Of a DNA stretch of 64,000 nt, positions 49,073-58,485 are shown piece by piece. Position 1 is the stretch's first letter. Each line of letters opens with the position of its first letter. Source of the DNA: DATARH01 sp963789255 (GTDB lineage: Bacteria; Pseudomonadota; Alphaproteobacteria; ATCC43930; CGMCC-115725); assembly GCA_963789255.1 (NCBI GenBank), contig CAWBJW010000002.1:2108001-2172000 (forward strand). Direction: 5' to 3'. Both the position numbers and the translations under genes were made by a program. The notes below the pieces were generated by a model that was not told where the DNA came from, did not search any database, and worked only from the letters and a program-made list of their open reading frames with translations.

Positions 49073-50181
49073 TGCTTCGCCCCGATCCTGGCCGGATCAG
49101 GCGCCGCGGCGACGGCCGTACCGCCCCGGCCGCCGGTGCCAAGCCGCGCGCCCTGGTAGCGTTCCGACCAGATCGGCTGCCACCACCAACGGTTGTCGAG
49201 ATACCACGCGACGGTCTTGCGCAGGCCTGTCGCGAAGCTCTCGCGCGGCTTCCAGCCGAGTTCGCGACGGATCTTGTTCGCATCCATCGCATAGCGCCGG
49301 TCGTGGCCGGGCCGGTCGGCGACGAAGGTGATGAGGCGCGCGTGCGGCCGATAGGGCGAATCCGGCAAGAGCTCGTCGAGATGGTCGCAGATCGCGCTGA
49401 CGACTTCGAGGTTGGTGCGCTCGCCGTCGCCGCCGATGTTGTAGCCCTCGCCCGGCCGGCCGCCCGTCAGCACGGCGTGGAGGGCGCGGGCATGATCGTC
49501 GACATAGAGCCAGTCGCGGACGTTGTCGCCCGTTCCGTAGACCGGGATCGGCTCGCCGTGCAAGGCCTTCAAAATGGCGAGCGGGATCAGCTTTTCCGGG
49601 AAATGATAGGGGCCGTAATTGTTCGAGCAGTTGCTCAGCACGGTCGGCAGCCCGAAGGTCTCGTGCCACGCCCGCACCAGATGGTCCGCGGCCGCCTTCG
49701 ATGCGGCATAGGGCGAATTGGGCTGGTAGCGGCTGGTTTCGCTGAACCTGCCGTCGGGCCCGAGCGAGCCGAACACCTCATCGGTCGAGACGTGGTGGAA
49801 ACGAAAGCGCTTCGCCCGCTCGGCCGGCAGCGAGCGCCAGTATTCGAGCGCTGCCTCGAGCAGCGTGTAAGTGCCCGCGATATTGGTCGTGATGAATTCG
49901 CCGGGGCCGTCGATCGACCGGTCGACATGCGATTCCGCGGCGAGGTGGAGGATCGCGTCGGGCGCGAAGGAGCCCAGGAGTGCGGCGATCGCCAAGCGGT
50001 CGCCGATATCGCCGCGGTGAAAGGCATAGAGCGGGTCGTTCTCGATCCCCTTGAGCGAGGCGGGATTGGCGGCATAGGTCAGCTTGTCGACATTGAGCAC
50101 CGCCGCGCCCAGTTCGCCGATAAACAGCCGGCACACCGCCGAGCCGATAAACCCGGCGCCGCCGGTCACCAATATCTTCAT
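49069..50181 (-). CDS. rfbB: dTDP-glucose 4,6-dehydratase
   Basis: Makes dTDP-4-keto-6-deoxyglucose, the shared intermediate for rhamnose and many deoxysugars. The ATG at 50181 gives MKILVTGGAGFIGSAVCRLF with the Rossmann GxxGxxG. Other motifs are ILHLAAESHVDRSIDGPGEF, HHVSTDEVFGSLG with the catalytic Asp-Glu pair, and YAASKAAADHLV (YxxxK). The 370 residues are slightly longer than usual because of a C-terminal tail rich in Gly and Ala. It reads divergently from the novel paralogue pair, across a 542-base intergenic region, and overlaps rfbA. Confidence 0.96.
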   Translation of the reverse strand: MKILVTGGAGFIGSAVCRLFIGELGAAVLNVDKLTYAANPASLKGIENDPLYAFHRGDIGDRLAIAALLGSFAPDAILHLAAESHVDRSIDGPGEFITTNIAGTYTLLEAALEYWRSLPAERAKRFRFHHVSTDEVFGSLGPDGRFSETSRYQPNSPYAASKAAADHLVRAWHETFGLPTVLSNCSNNYGPYHFPEKLIPLAILKALHGEPIPVYGTGDNVRDWLYVDDHARALHAVLTGGRPGEGYNIGGDGERTNLEVVSAICDHLDELLPDSPYRPHARLITFVADRPGHDRRYAMDANKIRRELGWKPRESFATGLRKTVAWYLDNRWWWQPIWSERYQGARLGTGGRGGTAVAAAPDPARIGAKQ

Positions 50182-50723
50182 CGCGCAGCTCGCTTCGCTG
50201 TTGACAAAATGGGCTGGCCAGCCATTACGCGTACCACTGATTGCCGTAATGGTCGAAGGTTTGCGCCATTGGCGCCGCTGTGCATGCCGCACGCCAACCG
50301 GCTCTCATTTCACGACGAGCCAAAATTTCCAAAGTATGGGCCGAGAGGTCGGGCGAGCATTAGCGCGAACCCACGGCGCGCGCAAGCGACAAAGAATCAC
50401 AGTGGCTTACAGGACTCGCTCGCAGCGCATGACGGCCCTGTCCGACAGGCGGCACCGCCCGGGTTCGCGGGATCGCGCTATCCCGGACCGCCCGGTAGTG
50501 GGTCAGACCCACTACCGACCGCCCGATTGCCTTGCCGGGCCGGTCGATTTCTGTTCGTATGCCGCTGGCCTCGCGCCATCGGGCGATGAGTTCCAGTCGC
50601 CCGATTCACTCTCGCGGATTGATGCAGGGGCCAATGCAGGGGTTTACGTGTTTCACGGCGCCTCATTCCCGGAAGCCGCGTCGTCGAAAATAATCTCAGC
50701 AGGGCCACCCTTCCACATCCGTA
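50182..50723. other. 542-bp intergenic region between divergent rfbB and the novel pair
   Basis: No gene seen. It should hold divergent promoters for rfbBA and for the genes at 50724 onward. The central part (about 50440-50540) is unusually rich in symmetry: the perfect stem at 50493-50517 and nearby GGGATCGCG / CTATCCC and CCGCCCGG copies. A regulatory leader, an operator array or a terminator are possible. Confidence 0.4.
50493..50517. repeat. perfect 11-bp inverted repeat, 3-base loop
   Basis: CGGTAGTGGGT and ACCCACTACCG flank CAG. The stem is followed by further GC symmetry but no T run, so it is a better candidate for an operator or RNA structure than for a terminator. Confidence 0.6.
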
Positions 50724-52680
50724 ATGAAACCCTTGCCGATCGATCCGGTGGCGGCCGCCGAGTTTATCATCAGGCGGCTTTATCGCCCGTTGAGCTTCGG
50801 GGAAGCCGATTATTTGGCGGTCGCCGAGACCGAACATCCATTTGCCGGCGACAGCTGGTTCTGGACCGACGATAATGCCAAGGTCGTCGAGTTTCTGGCG
50901 CGCCCGGAAATCCGTCCGCATTACCCGAAGGAGATCGGGGAGATCGTCAGGTTTCTGCGGATGATGTGCCGTGGACCCTTCATCTTTCGGCGGGTCAGCG
51001 CGCCCCGTCTTCTGTTGACCGGGCAGAACGGGAACGAGGCGAGTTACTATCATTCGCTGATGCATCTGCGCTGCGATCTGTCGCGCGGCGCTGTCATGGC
51101 AGGCATCCGCTTTCACGACAAAAGGACCGCCGACAACCTGCTGCTCCATACCAATTGCGTCGAGTTCACCTCGAAGGGCCGAAAATACACCCTGCCGGTC
51201 GAAACTGCGATCGACGACGTCGCTACAGTGCTCGACGGCTATCGCCTGAAATTGCGCCATTCGGGAGATTTGTATTTCAGGCCGCGGCGGAAGGACCAGC
51301 GGGTCGGCCGGATATCCTATGTTTATTCGATCGACTCCCGGTCGATGGTGATCAATGTCGAAGCGGCACTGGAGGTCGATTCGAGCGCCGACATTGCGGA
51401 TGTGGTGCTGACCGTCGGGCATGACTATCTCAGCCACGGCACCAATGGCGTCCATTACAGCCGGATTTTCGCCAAGGCGCCAGACCGGGAAGCGTTGCAA
51501 TTCACCGCGGATGCGCCCGGGCGGCAATTCCTGCCGGCGGCCGGGGTGGAGTATTATTCGATCGTCCAGGCAGAGATCGCCGGCTTCGCGCTAGCGGTCC
51601 ACTCGGCACCTCGCGAACCTCGCCGGCTGGCCGAGATCGAACTGCTGACCCGGTATCCCGGCTTCCTGCATTTCGCTAGAGCGCGTTACCGATTTGCCGG
51701 GGCCTGCCGCGGCCGCCGGCTCGTCGTGGCCGAGGACAAGATGCTGACCGCGGGCGGCTTCTATGGTCGGGTCGACGATTACAACCGGTTGCTGCATGAC
51801 GCGATGGCGATTCGGTCCGCCCATGACACCGCCGTCGATTTCAGCGTTTCCTACGATTATGGCGCCGAGCTCAACGCCTTCGCCCAATATTTCGTGTCGA
51901 TCTCCAGTCAAAATGGTGGCCCGGATGCCCGAGAGGAAGCAAAGGGTCTATTCGATACCTATCTGGAGATCTATTTTAACGTGTTCGTGGCGGGTCACCT
52001 CGGCGTGGAAAATACCGTCTTCTCGCGCCAGCCTGTCCTTCGTGATCCTGAGCCTGATCACAATGTATCGGGCGACCGAGATCCCCGATTATCGTCATCG
52101 ATTGGCGCAGCTCTGCGACGTGCTGCTCGAGTTCGAGAAGCGGTTCGAGGATGTCGCCGGCGCACCGGTATCCGGCTTCATGATGGGAGTGCATAGTCAC
52201 CGCATTGTTTTTGTCGATTGCCACAGTGCGGCGCTGCTCGCCTTGACCGAGGCCGCTCGCTATATCGCCGACCGGCGCCTTGCGGCGGCCATCGACCGGG
52301 GACTCGGCTGCTACTGCATCGAGACGACGCAAATCGATTGGCACGACGGCCCCCATAAGATCGATACCATTGCCGTCGATTGGATCGATGATCAAGGGTC
52401 GCGGCTCACCAACCATGGGTTTTGGAACTACCACGCCGGCCTGACGCTGCGGTTCTTCGCCGCGCTGCGCAAGGCCACCGATCCGGCCTTGCAGGCGATC
52501 GCCGCGCGGCACCGCGAGCGGATCGAGTTGTTCGAGATGATCATGCGGTGGCATATCGAACGATCGCTCTCCTGGCGCGACGGCGCCGTCGAGATACGCA
52601 ACTCGATACTTTCGACCGAGACCAATTCCGAGACCCAGCCATGGGCGATGCTGGGTCTTCTCGAACGGGGCTGGGCGTGA
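50724..52680 (+). CDS. uncharacterised ~650-residue protein, tandem copy 1 (one apparent frameshift at 52032)
   Basis: Not recognised. The ATG at 50724 gives MKPLPIDPVAAAEFIIRRLY. An extra C in the CC at 52032-52033 breaks the frame; removed, SRQLSFVILSLITMYRATEI continues to the stop at 52680, for 651 residues. There is no signal peptide or membrane helix. The N-terminal two-thirds look beta-rich, with SWFWTDDNAKVVEFLARPEI, SLMHLRCDLSRGAVMAGIRF, GHDYLSHGTNGVHYSRI and AEDKMLTAGGFYGRVDDYNR. The last 250 residues are helical, ALLALTEAARYIADRRLAAA and LRFFAALRKATDPALQAIAA, like an alpha/alpha toroid of carbohydrate-active enzymes. The neighbouring rfbAB and methyltransferase suggest a role in surface glycans. 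This is inference. Confidence 0.7.
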
Positions 52681-52754
52681 GGAGCGGCGGCGTCATTGCA
52701 GCTCGCCGGCGACCGCGCCCCCCGGTTCCGCGTTCCTGCAGGAGCATGAGCTGA

Positions 52755-54728
52755 ATGCCGAATATTCCGACCGACGCGCTCCCGGCGGCCGCCTTCCTCA
52801 CCCGCTACCTCTATCGGCCTGTCGATCTGGGCGGGAACGCCAAGCTGTTTGCTCTCGCCGAGACCGAAGGGCTGTGCCAAGGCGACGTCTGGTTCTGGAC
52901 GGATGACAATGCCAAGGCGCTGGAGCTGCTCTCGCGCCCCGAGGTGTGGCGGTGCTTTCCCGAGCAAACCGCGGAAATCCTGCGGTTTGTGCGGGCGATG
53001 TGCCACGGTCCGTTCATCTTCCGGCGGGTCAGCGTGCCCCGGCTTGAAGCAAGCGGCCGAATCGGCAACGTGGACGCCTTCTGTCACTCGCTGATGCATC
53101 TGCGCTGCGACCTGTCGCGCGGCGTGGTCGGCGCCGGCATCAGGTTCCATGACGGGAGGACCGCCGACAATTTATTCCTGAGTGGCAATTCGGTCCACTT
53201 CTCGCACAAGGGGCGCTCTTTTGCGCTCGATGTCGAAGATGCGATCATCGAGTGCGGCGCGACGCAGCAGAATGGCGTCCTCACGCTGCGCCACTCCAGC
53301 GAGCTGCATTTCAAGCCGCGCTGGCAACCGCGCCGGCTGGGCCGCATCAGTTATACTTACACGATCGACGCGCATTCGCTGCCGATCGGGGTCGAGGCGG
53401 TGCTCGATGTCGACCCCGATGCCGATGTTGCCGATGTGGTGCTGACGATTGGCCACGACTATCTCAGCCACGGCGTCAATGGGGTTTATTACACCCGGAT
53501 TGCGGCCGAGCTGCCGGGCGGACAATCCGTCAATTTCACTGCGGGCGAGCCAGGCCACGGTTTTCTTGCGGCCGCCGGCGCGCCTTATTATGCGATCATC
53601 CAGCCGGAAATCGCCGGACTGGCGCTGGCGATACATACCGCGCCGCGCGAGCCGGAGCGTTTGGCCGGTCTCGATACCTGGGTGAAGCAGCCCGGCGGGC
53701 TGCATCACGTGCGGGCTCGCTACCGCTTCGACGGCCCCTGTCGCGGCGCGCATCTCGTCGCTGCGGAGGACAAGGTGCTCACGGCCGGCGGCTTTTACGA
53801 TCGAACCGCGGATTACGCCCAGATCATCCGCAGTACCGTCGCGACCAAGGCGGCCCGCGGCAATCCGTTGGATTTGAGCATCTCTTACGATTACGGCGCG
53901 GAGATCAACGCCTTTGCAAAGTGCTTCGCGGTCTGCGCGGCCGGGCACGTCGTCGTGCAGCCGCCGGGCCTGCCCGACGAGCTGCGCGCGCTGGTCGACC
54001 GCTATCTCGAACATTATTTCGAGGTGTTCATCACCGGGCACCAGCAGCAAAAGAACACGATCATCTCGCGCCAGCTGGCCTTTGTGATCCTCGGCGCGCT
54101 CACGATGTATCGCGCCACCGGCAGCGACCGGTACCGGCAACAGATCGGCCGGCTGTGCGACGTCCTGCTCGATTTCGAGGTCCGCTACGATGACATGACG
54201 GGCACGCCGGCCGGCGGCTTCACCTACGGCATCTACAGTCAACGCCAGGCCTATGTTGACGGTCACAGCGCCTCGCTGCTGGCGCTGACGCAGGCGGCCC
54301 GCGTTATCGACGACCCGCGTTTTGCGGCGGCGGTCGATCGCGGCCTGGCGAGCTATTGTCTCGAAACCTGCCGCGTCCTTCTCGGCGATCGGCCCCTCAA
54401 GATCGACACGATCTCGACAATCATCATAGACGGCAACGGCACCCGGCACAGCGAGAATGCGTTCTGGAATTTCAATATCGGGATGGCGTTGCGGTTCTTC
54501 GCGGCACTGCGCAGTGCCGCCGATCCGGCATTGCAGGCCGTTGCCGCGCGCCACGCCGACCGCATGGAGCTGCTCGAAATGGTCATGCGCCGACAGATCG
54601 AGCACTCGATCATCGAGCGCGACGATTGCGTCGAGATCGGGGTGGCGGGTGGCGTGGGCGCGACCACGACCAATTCGGAAACCCAACCCTGGGTGGCGCT
54701 GGGTTTGTTCGGCCATCCTTGCGACTGA
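52755..54728 (+). CDS. uncharacterised ~650-residue protein, tandem copy 2
   Basis: Intact paralogue of the preceding gene, 657 residues, 75 bases downstream. Shared blocks run the whole length: WFWTDDNAKALELLSRPEV, MCHGPFIFRRVSVPRLE, SLMHLRCDLSRGVVGAGIRF, GHDYLSHGVNGVYYTRI, SYDYGAEINAFAKCF, SRQLAFVILGALTMYRATGS and TTNSETQPWVALGLF. Conserved Asp, Glu, His and Arg clusters in the middle and the SYDYGAE and NSETQPW motifs are candidate active-site parts. No signal peptide is seen, so it should act in the cytoplasm. The family is unknown to me; possibilities are a sugar epimerase, lyase or glycoside hydrolase of toroid fold. Confidence 0.75.
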   Translation: MPNIPTDALPAAAFLTRYLYRPVDLGGNAKLFALAETEGLCQGDVWFWTDDNAKALELLSRPEVWRCFPEQTAEILRFVRAMCHGPFIFRRVSVPRLEASGRIGNVDAFCHSLMHLRCDLSRGVVGAGIRFHDGRTADNLFLSGNSVHFSHKGRSFALDVEDAIIECGATQQNGVLTLRHSSELHFKPRWQPRRLGRISYTYTIDAHSLPIGVEAVLDVDPDADVADVVLTIGHDYLSHGVNGVYYTRIAAELPGGQSVNFTAGEPGHGFLAAAGAPYYAIIQPEIAGLALAIHTAPREPERLAGLDTWVKQPGGLHHVRARYRFDGPCRGAHLVAAEDKVLTAGGFYDRTADYAQIIRSTVATKAARGNPLDLSISYDYGAEINAFAKCFAVCAAGHVVVQPPGLPDELRALVDRYLEHYFEVFITGHQQQKNTIISRQLAFVILGALTMYRATGSDRYRQQIGRLCDVLLDFEVRYDDMTGTPAGGFTYGIYSQRQAYVDGHSASLLALTQAARVIDDPRFAAAVDRGLASYCLETCRVLLGDRPLKIDTISTIIIDGNGTRHSENAFWNFNIGMALRFFAALRSAADPALQAVAARHADRMELLEMVMRRQIEHSIIERDDCVEIGVAGGVGATTTNSETQPWVALGLFGHPCD

Positions 54729-54734
54729 AGCCGC

Positions 54735-55898
54735 TCAGGGATGCGGCCGCGGCAGGTTCGGCATGCGCGTCAGCGCTTCGTCGAGGCTGGCGGCTGCGGC
54801 AGCCGACCGCCTATTCTCCCGGCGTCGCAGCACGAAGAGCGCACGGCGCGCCGGCGTACTCTGGAAAAAACCGGCGAGATGACGGTGAACGACGTGCTCG
54901 ACCGCCTGATCGCGGACGAGGCCGTGCGCTTCGAACATCCGCGCCCACCAATTGACGCTTGCCCACACCAGATGGCCGTGTTCGGGCCAGCCCTTCTCGT
55001 CGCACGGCCAATGCCGCCAGAACGAGCTGTCGCCGAGCGACAGCCATTCATCGAGGTAGGGGCCGAAAACCGTACCGAACGCCGGGTCGTCGCCGTACAT
55101 TGGCGAGTTTATGTAGATAAAGCCGTCCTCGGCCACCAGCGAGACGATCTTTTCGATATACCGGCCCAGCTCCAACGGGCTGATGTGCTCCAGAACGTCC
55201 ATGCACAGGATTGCGTCGAAGCGGCGGTCGATGTCGAGGTCGAGAAGGCCGCCGAACAGCATCGCCTCGCGAACATTCGGGTAGGCGAAGGCGAAGGCGG
55301 TATGGCTGACCTCGGCGCCGGCGACGGCGATCCCGGCCTCCGCCAAGAGGCTCAGCACGGGGCCGGTGAAACACCCCAGCTCGAAGCAGCTGCGCGCTCC
55401 GATCCCGCGGACGATCGCGGCGGTGACCTCCTTGTCCAGGTCGATGACCGGCGACCACACGCCGAGAGCGTCGTAATACCGATGGCGCTCGATCAGCATC
55501 GTCATGCGGCTGACATCGGCATCGCTGCCGGCGATGTAAACCGTCAACGGCGATCCGCCGATTGTCTCCCGGCGGTACATCTCCGGCATTTCCCGGGTCA
55601 GGTCCGGCAATTCGACGGCGGGGACCGTGGCCTCGAGCGTCCGCGAGCGGAACTCCGGCGAGCTGATGAAGCTTCGGATGACGTGCTCGAGCACCTGTCC
55701 CGAGCGCAGCTGGTTGACCTTGTCGCCCAACCCGGCAAGGTCAGGCTCTCTGCCGAGAATGCCGCGATAGAGGGCCGTTGCCACCAGTTCCGGCGACAGT
55801 GATCCGCGCTCGGCAAGACGGGTCCGCGCTGTCCGCAGCACGGTCCCGACCGCTTTTGGCCATTTCTGCCAATCGGCCGAAGGCAATTGTTTACCCAT
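54735..55898 (-). CDS. DUF4214-domain class I SAM-dependent methyltransferase
   Basis: 387 residues. A DUF4214-like N-terminal domain (about 35-90: ELVATALYRGILGREPDLAG, VLEHVIRSFISSPEF) is fused to a methyltransferase. That domain holds the SAM-binding FELGCFTGPVLSLLAEAGIA and AGAEVSHTAFAFAYPN, and motif II ILCMDVLEHISPLELG. DUF4214 domains occur in surface-polysaccharide and S-layer-linked proteins, and such fusions are seen in polysaccharide clusters. The C-terminal 40 residues are basic. It converges on the second unknown paralogue (6 bases between stops) and would modify the same glycan, by inference. The methyl acceptor cannot be named. Confidence 0.85.
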   Translation of the reverse strand: MGKQLPSADWQKWPKAVGTVLRTARTRLAERGSLSPELVATALYRGILGREPDLAGLGDKVNQLRSGQVLEHVIRSFISSPEFRSRTLEATVPAVELPDLTREMPEMYRRETIGGSPLTVYIAGSDADVSRMTMLIERHRYYDALGVWSPVIDLDKEVTAAIVRGIGARSCFELGCFTGPVLSLLAEAGIAVAGAEVSHTAFAFAYPNVREAMLFGGLLDLDIDRRFDAILCMDVLEHISPLELGRYIEKIVSLVAEDGFIYINSPMYGDDPAFGTVFGPYLDEWLSLGDSSFWRHWPCDEKGWPEHGHLVWASVNWWARMFEAHGLVRDQAVEHVVHRHLAGFFQSTPARRALFVLRRRENRRSAAAAASLDEALTRMPNLPRPHP

Positions 55899-56188
55899 CT
55901 CGCTCCACTGAACCGCTGTGCGCGCAGGGGCAGGCGCGCATCAGTTCAGCTTATCCGTTCGGTCCCCCGTAACGACGGGGCAGTTATCACTCCCGCGCCT
56001 CGGCTGCAACCAGCGAGCGTTCACGACGGGTCCGCCAACGATGTCGCACTCTTCGGCAACTCAACGTTAGGCTGATGCGCGCGGGCCGAAATCGCGGGCG
56101 CGCGGTCGTCTCGGCCGCCCCTGTCGCTCCACCAAATCGCCGCCATCCGCACCGCCAGACCCTTAAACTTTATAAACAGGCCAGCTAA
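55899..56188. other. 290-bp region between the methyltransferase and the IS element
   Basis: No gene seen. It holds a small GC hairpin (CCCCGT-AACG-ACGGGG, 55965-55980) and, at its right end, an AT-rich stretch next to the IS target site TAA. Confidence 0.4.
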
Positions 56189-57158
56189 GAACCGCTCCGA
56201 AAAGATGTTGAATCGGTGGAGTCGGTTGTGATTCGATATGTGGTGCGATCTGGTGATGGGCACCACATGTGGACAAAGGAACACCGCCTGGCGGCGAGGC
56301 GCAAGAGCCTGCGCTATCCGAGCGACCTGACGGAGGAGGAGTGGCAGCGGGTGGCGCCGCTGATCCCGCCGGCCAAGCGCGGCGGGCGGCCGCGCTCGGT
56401 CAATGTGCGCGAGGTATCGAACGGCATCTTCTACGTGCTGTTGACCGGCTGCCAATGGGAGGCGCTGCCGAAGGATTTGCCGCCGAAAGGCACGGTCTAC
56501 GACTATCTCGACCTGTGGCGGCGGGACGGCACGCTGGAGCGCATCCATCACACCCTCTATGTCGCCTGCCGCGAAGAGGCCGGGCGGGAAGCCAGCCCAA
56601 CGGCGGCGATCATCGACAGCCAGAGCGCCCGGGCGGCGCAAAAAGGGGGGCCTCGATCGACCCGCAGGGTGGAGCCTGCCCTCGGGCGCGGCAACGCCGC
56701 GACCCGTGGGACGCGGGCAAGAAAGTCACCGGGCGCAAGCGCCATATCATGGTCGATACGCTCGGCCTGATGGTTGGCGTCACGGTGCATGCCGCCGATG
56801 TGCAGGACCGCGACGGCGCCGCGGCGTTGCTGCGCCACACCCGCCGCCGCCAGCCGTTCATCGAGGTGATCTTTGCCGATGCCGGCTACCAGGGACCGAT
56901 CATGACCGAGCGGGTGGCCACGAGCGGAAGATGGCGTCTGGAGATCGTCAAACGCAACGATGTCCCGCGCTTCGAGGTCGTGCCCAAGCGCTGGATTGTC
57001 GAACGCACCTTGGCCTGGATCAGCCATTTCCGCCGCCTCGCCCGCGATTTCGAACGCTACGCCCGTTCGGTCGTCGCCTTCCTTCGCCTCGCCATGATCC
57101 GAATTATGCCGCGTCGCCTAACCCGTTCCGCTTAGATTCCAACTTTCCGGAGCGGTTC
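56189..57158 (+). mobile_element. IS5-family (IS427-group-like) insertion sequence
   Basis: 970-bp element with near-matching terminal inverted repeats: the left end GAACCGCTCCGAAAAGATG and the right end, in complement, GAACCGCTCCGGAAAGTTGG. It is flanked on both sides by a direct repeat TAA (56186-56188 and 57159-57161), matching the TNA target duplication of this group. One transposase region spans most of it. Confidence 0.9.
56267..57135 (+). CDS. IS5-family transposase (needs -1 shift near 56645)
   Basis: DDE transposase in two overlapping frames. The first frame begins MWTKEHRLAARRKSLRYPSD and DLTEEEWQRVAPLIPPAKRG, with the first catalytic Asp in AAIIDSQSARAAQKGG. A -1 shift at the A5G6 run (about 56640-56651) joins the second frame: GASIDPQG, an 11-residue insert, then DAGKKVTGRKRHIMVDTLGL, FADAGYQGPIM (second Asp) and IVERTLAWISHFRRLARDFE (catalytic Glu). 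The two-frame arrangement is normal in this group, in which programmed frameshifting at such runs makes the fused enzyme. The Glu-containing C-terminus is intact, so it could be active. Confidence 0.88.
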
Positions 57159-58357
57159 TAACTGGCGACCTTGCGCAGCTTGTCGAGGCCCTGGGCCAGG
57201 TCGGCGATCAGGTCTTGCGGGTCTTCGAGGCCGATGTGGAGGCGGATGGCGGGGCCGGTGGGGTCCCATTGGGTCGCGGTGCGGCTGCGCTCGGGGTACA
57301 TCGGCTGGATGAGGCTCTCGTAGCCGCCCCAGCTGGCGCCGATGCCGAACAGGTCGAGCGCGTCGATCATCGCGAAGACGGCCTCCTTCGGCGCCGGCTT
57401 GAGTACGACGCCGAAGAGGCCGCTGGCGCCGAGAAAGTCGCGCTTCCAGATCGCGTGGCCGGGGTCTTCCGGCAATGCCGGGTAGAGCACGCGCGCGACT
57501 TCGGGCCGGGTTTGCAGCCAGCGCGCGACCTGGAGCGCGTTCTTCTGATGGCGTTCCAGCCGCGCGCTCAAGGTGCGCATGCCGCGCAGCGCGAAATAGA
57601 CGTCGTCGGGGCCGGCGCAATGGCCGATCTGGGCGGCCGCCGAGCGCACCGGCAGAAACATCTCCTCGGTGGTGAGGACGGCGCCGAGCATCGCGTCGGA
57701 ATGGCCGACAATGTATTTGGTCGCGGCGTGGATCGACACGTCGACCCCGTGCTCGAACGAGCGGAACAGGTAGGGCGAGGCCCAGGTGTTGTCCATCAGC
57801 ACCTTGGCGCCGTGGCGGTGGGCGACCGCGGCGATCGCCGGGATGTCCTGGACCTCGAAGGTGAGCGACCCCGGTGACTCGCAATAGACGACTTTGGTGT
57901 TGGGCCGGATCAGCCGGGCGATGCCCTCGCCGATCAGCGGGTCGTAATAGGTCGTCTCGACGCCGCAGCGGGCGAGGATGCCGTTGCAGAAATTACGCGC
58001 CGGGCCGTAGGCGGAATCGACCATCAGCACGTGGTCGCCGGCGCCGAGCAGCGCCTGGAGCGGGACGGTGACCGCGGCCAGCCCCGACGACATCAGCATG
58101 CCGCGGTAGCCGCCCTCGATCCTGGCCAGGAGCTCTTCGAGGGGGAACGTCCCCGGGGTGCCGTGCAGCCCGTAGCGCACGCCGGTGAAGGGCGGGGCGG
58201 CGCGCCTGGCCTCCCACTCGGCGGTGTTTTTCGAGAGGATCGTCGAGGCGTGATAGACGGGCGGGTTGACGACGCCGTGATTGGCCTCGGGGTTGCGCCC
58301 GACATGGGTCAGGAGCGTGTCCTTGCGGTAGTTGCGCGGACGATCGTCGTTTTTCAT
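57158..58357 (-). CDS. metC: cystathionine beta-lyase (PLP-dependent)
   Basis: Cleaves cystathionine to homocysteine, pyruvate and ammonia in methionine synthesis. The 399 residues begin MKNDDRPRNYRKDTLLTHVG and hold NPPVYHASTIL, the cofactor-contact segments YGLHGTPGTFPLEELLARIE and DSAYGPARNFCNGILARCGV, DNTWASPYLF with the Asp, and the PLP lysine in SIHAATKYIVGHSDAMLGAV. SWGGYESLIQPMYPER is the C-terminal substrate-binding part. The TAG stop lies across the IS border: its first base on the + strand is the last IS base and the other two belong to the target duplication, yet the stop is the same as before insertion. Confidence 0.92.
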   Translation of the reverse strand: MKNDDRPRNYRKDTLLTHVGRNPEANHGVVNPPVYHASTILSKNTAEWEARRAAPPFTGVRYGLHGTPGTFPLEELLARIEGGYRGMLMSSGLAAVTVPLQALLGAGDHVLMVDSAYGPARNFCNGILARCGVETTYYDPLIGEGIARLIRPNTKVVYCESPGSLTFEVQDIPAIAAVAHRHGAKVLMDNTWASPYLFRSFEHGVDVSIHAATKYIVGHSDAMLGAVLTTEEMFLPVRSAAAQIGHCAGPDDVYFALRGMRTLSARLERHQKNALQVARWLQTRPEVARVLYPALPEDPGHAIWKRDFLGASGLFGVVLKPAPKEAVFAMIDALDLFGIGASWGGYESLIQPMYPERSRTATQWDPTGPAIRLHIGLEDPQDLIADLAQGLDKLRKVAS

Positions 58358-58485
58358 GGGCGGGGGGCTTTCGCTTTCGTGAGGGGCCGCCTGGCCGGGT
58401 GCGAGGCATTATTGCAGCGGGGCCCACGCCTGCGCCAGGATTGCGTCGCTCCGCAGCGCGATGCGCTTACAATGAGGAGAGGCCC

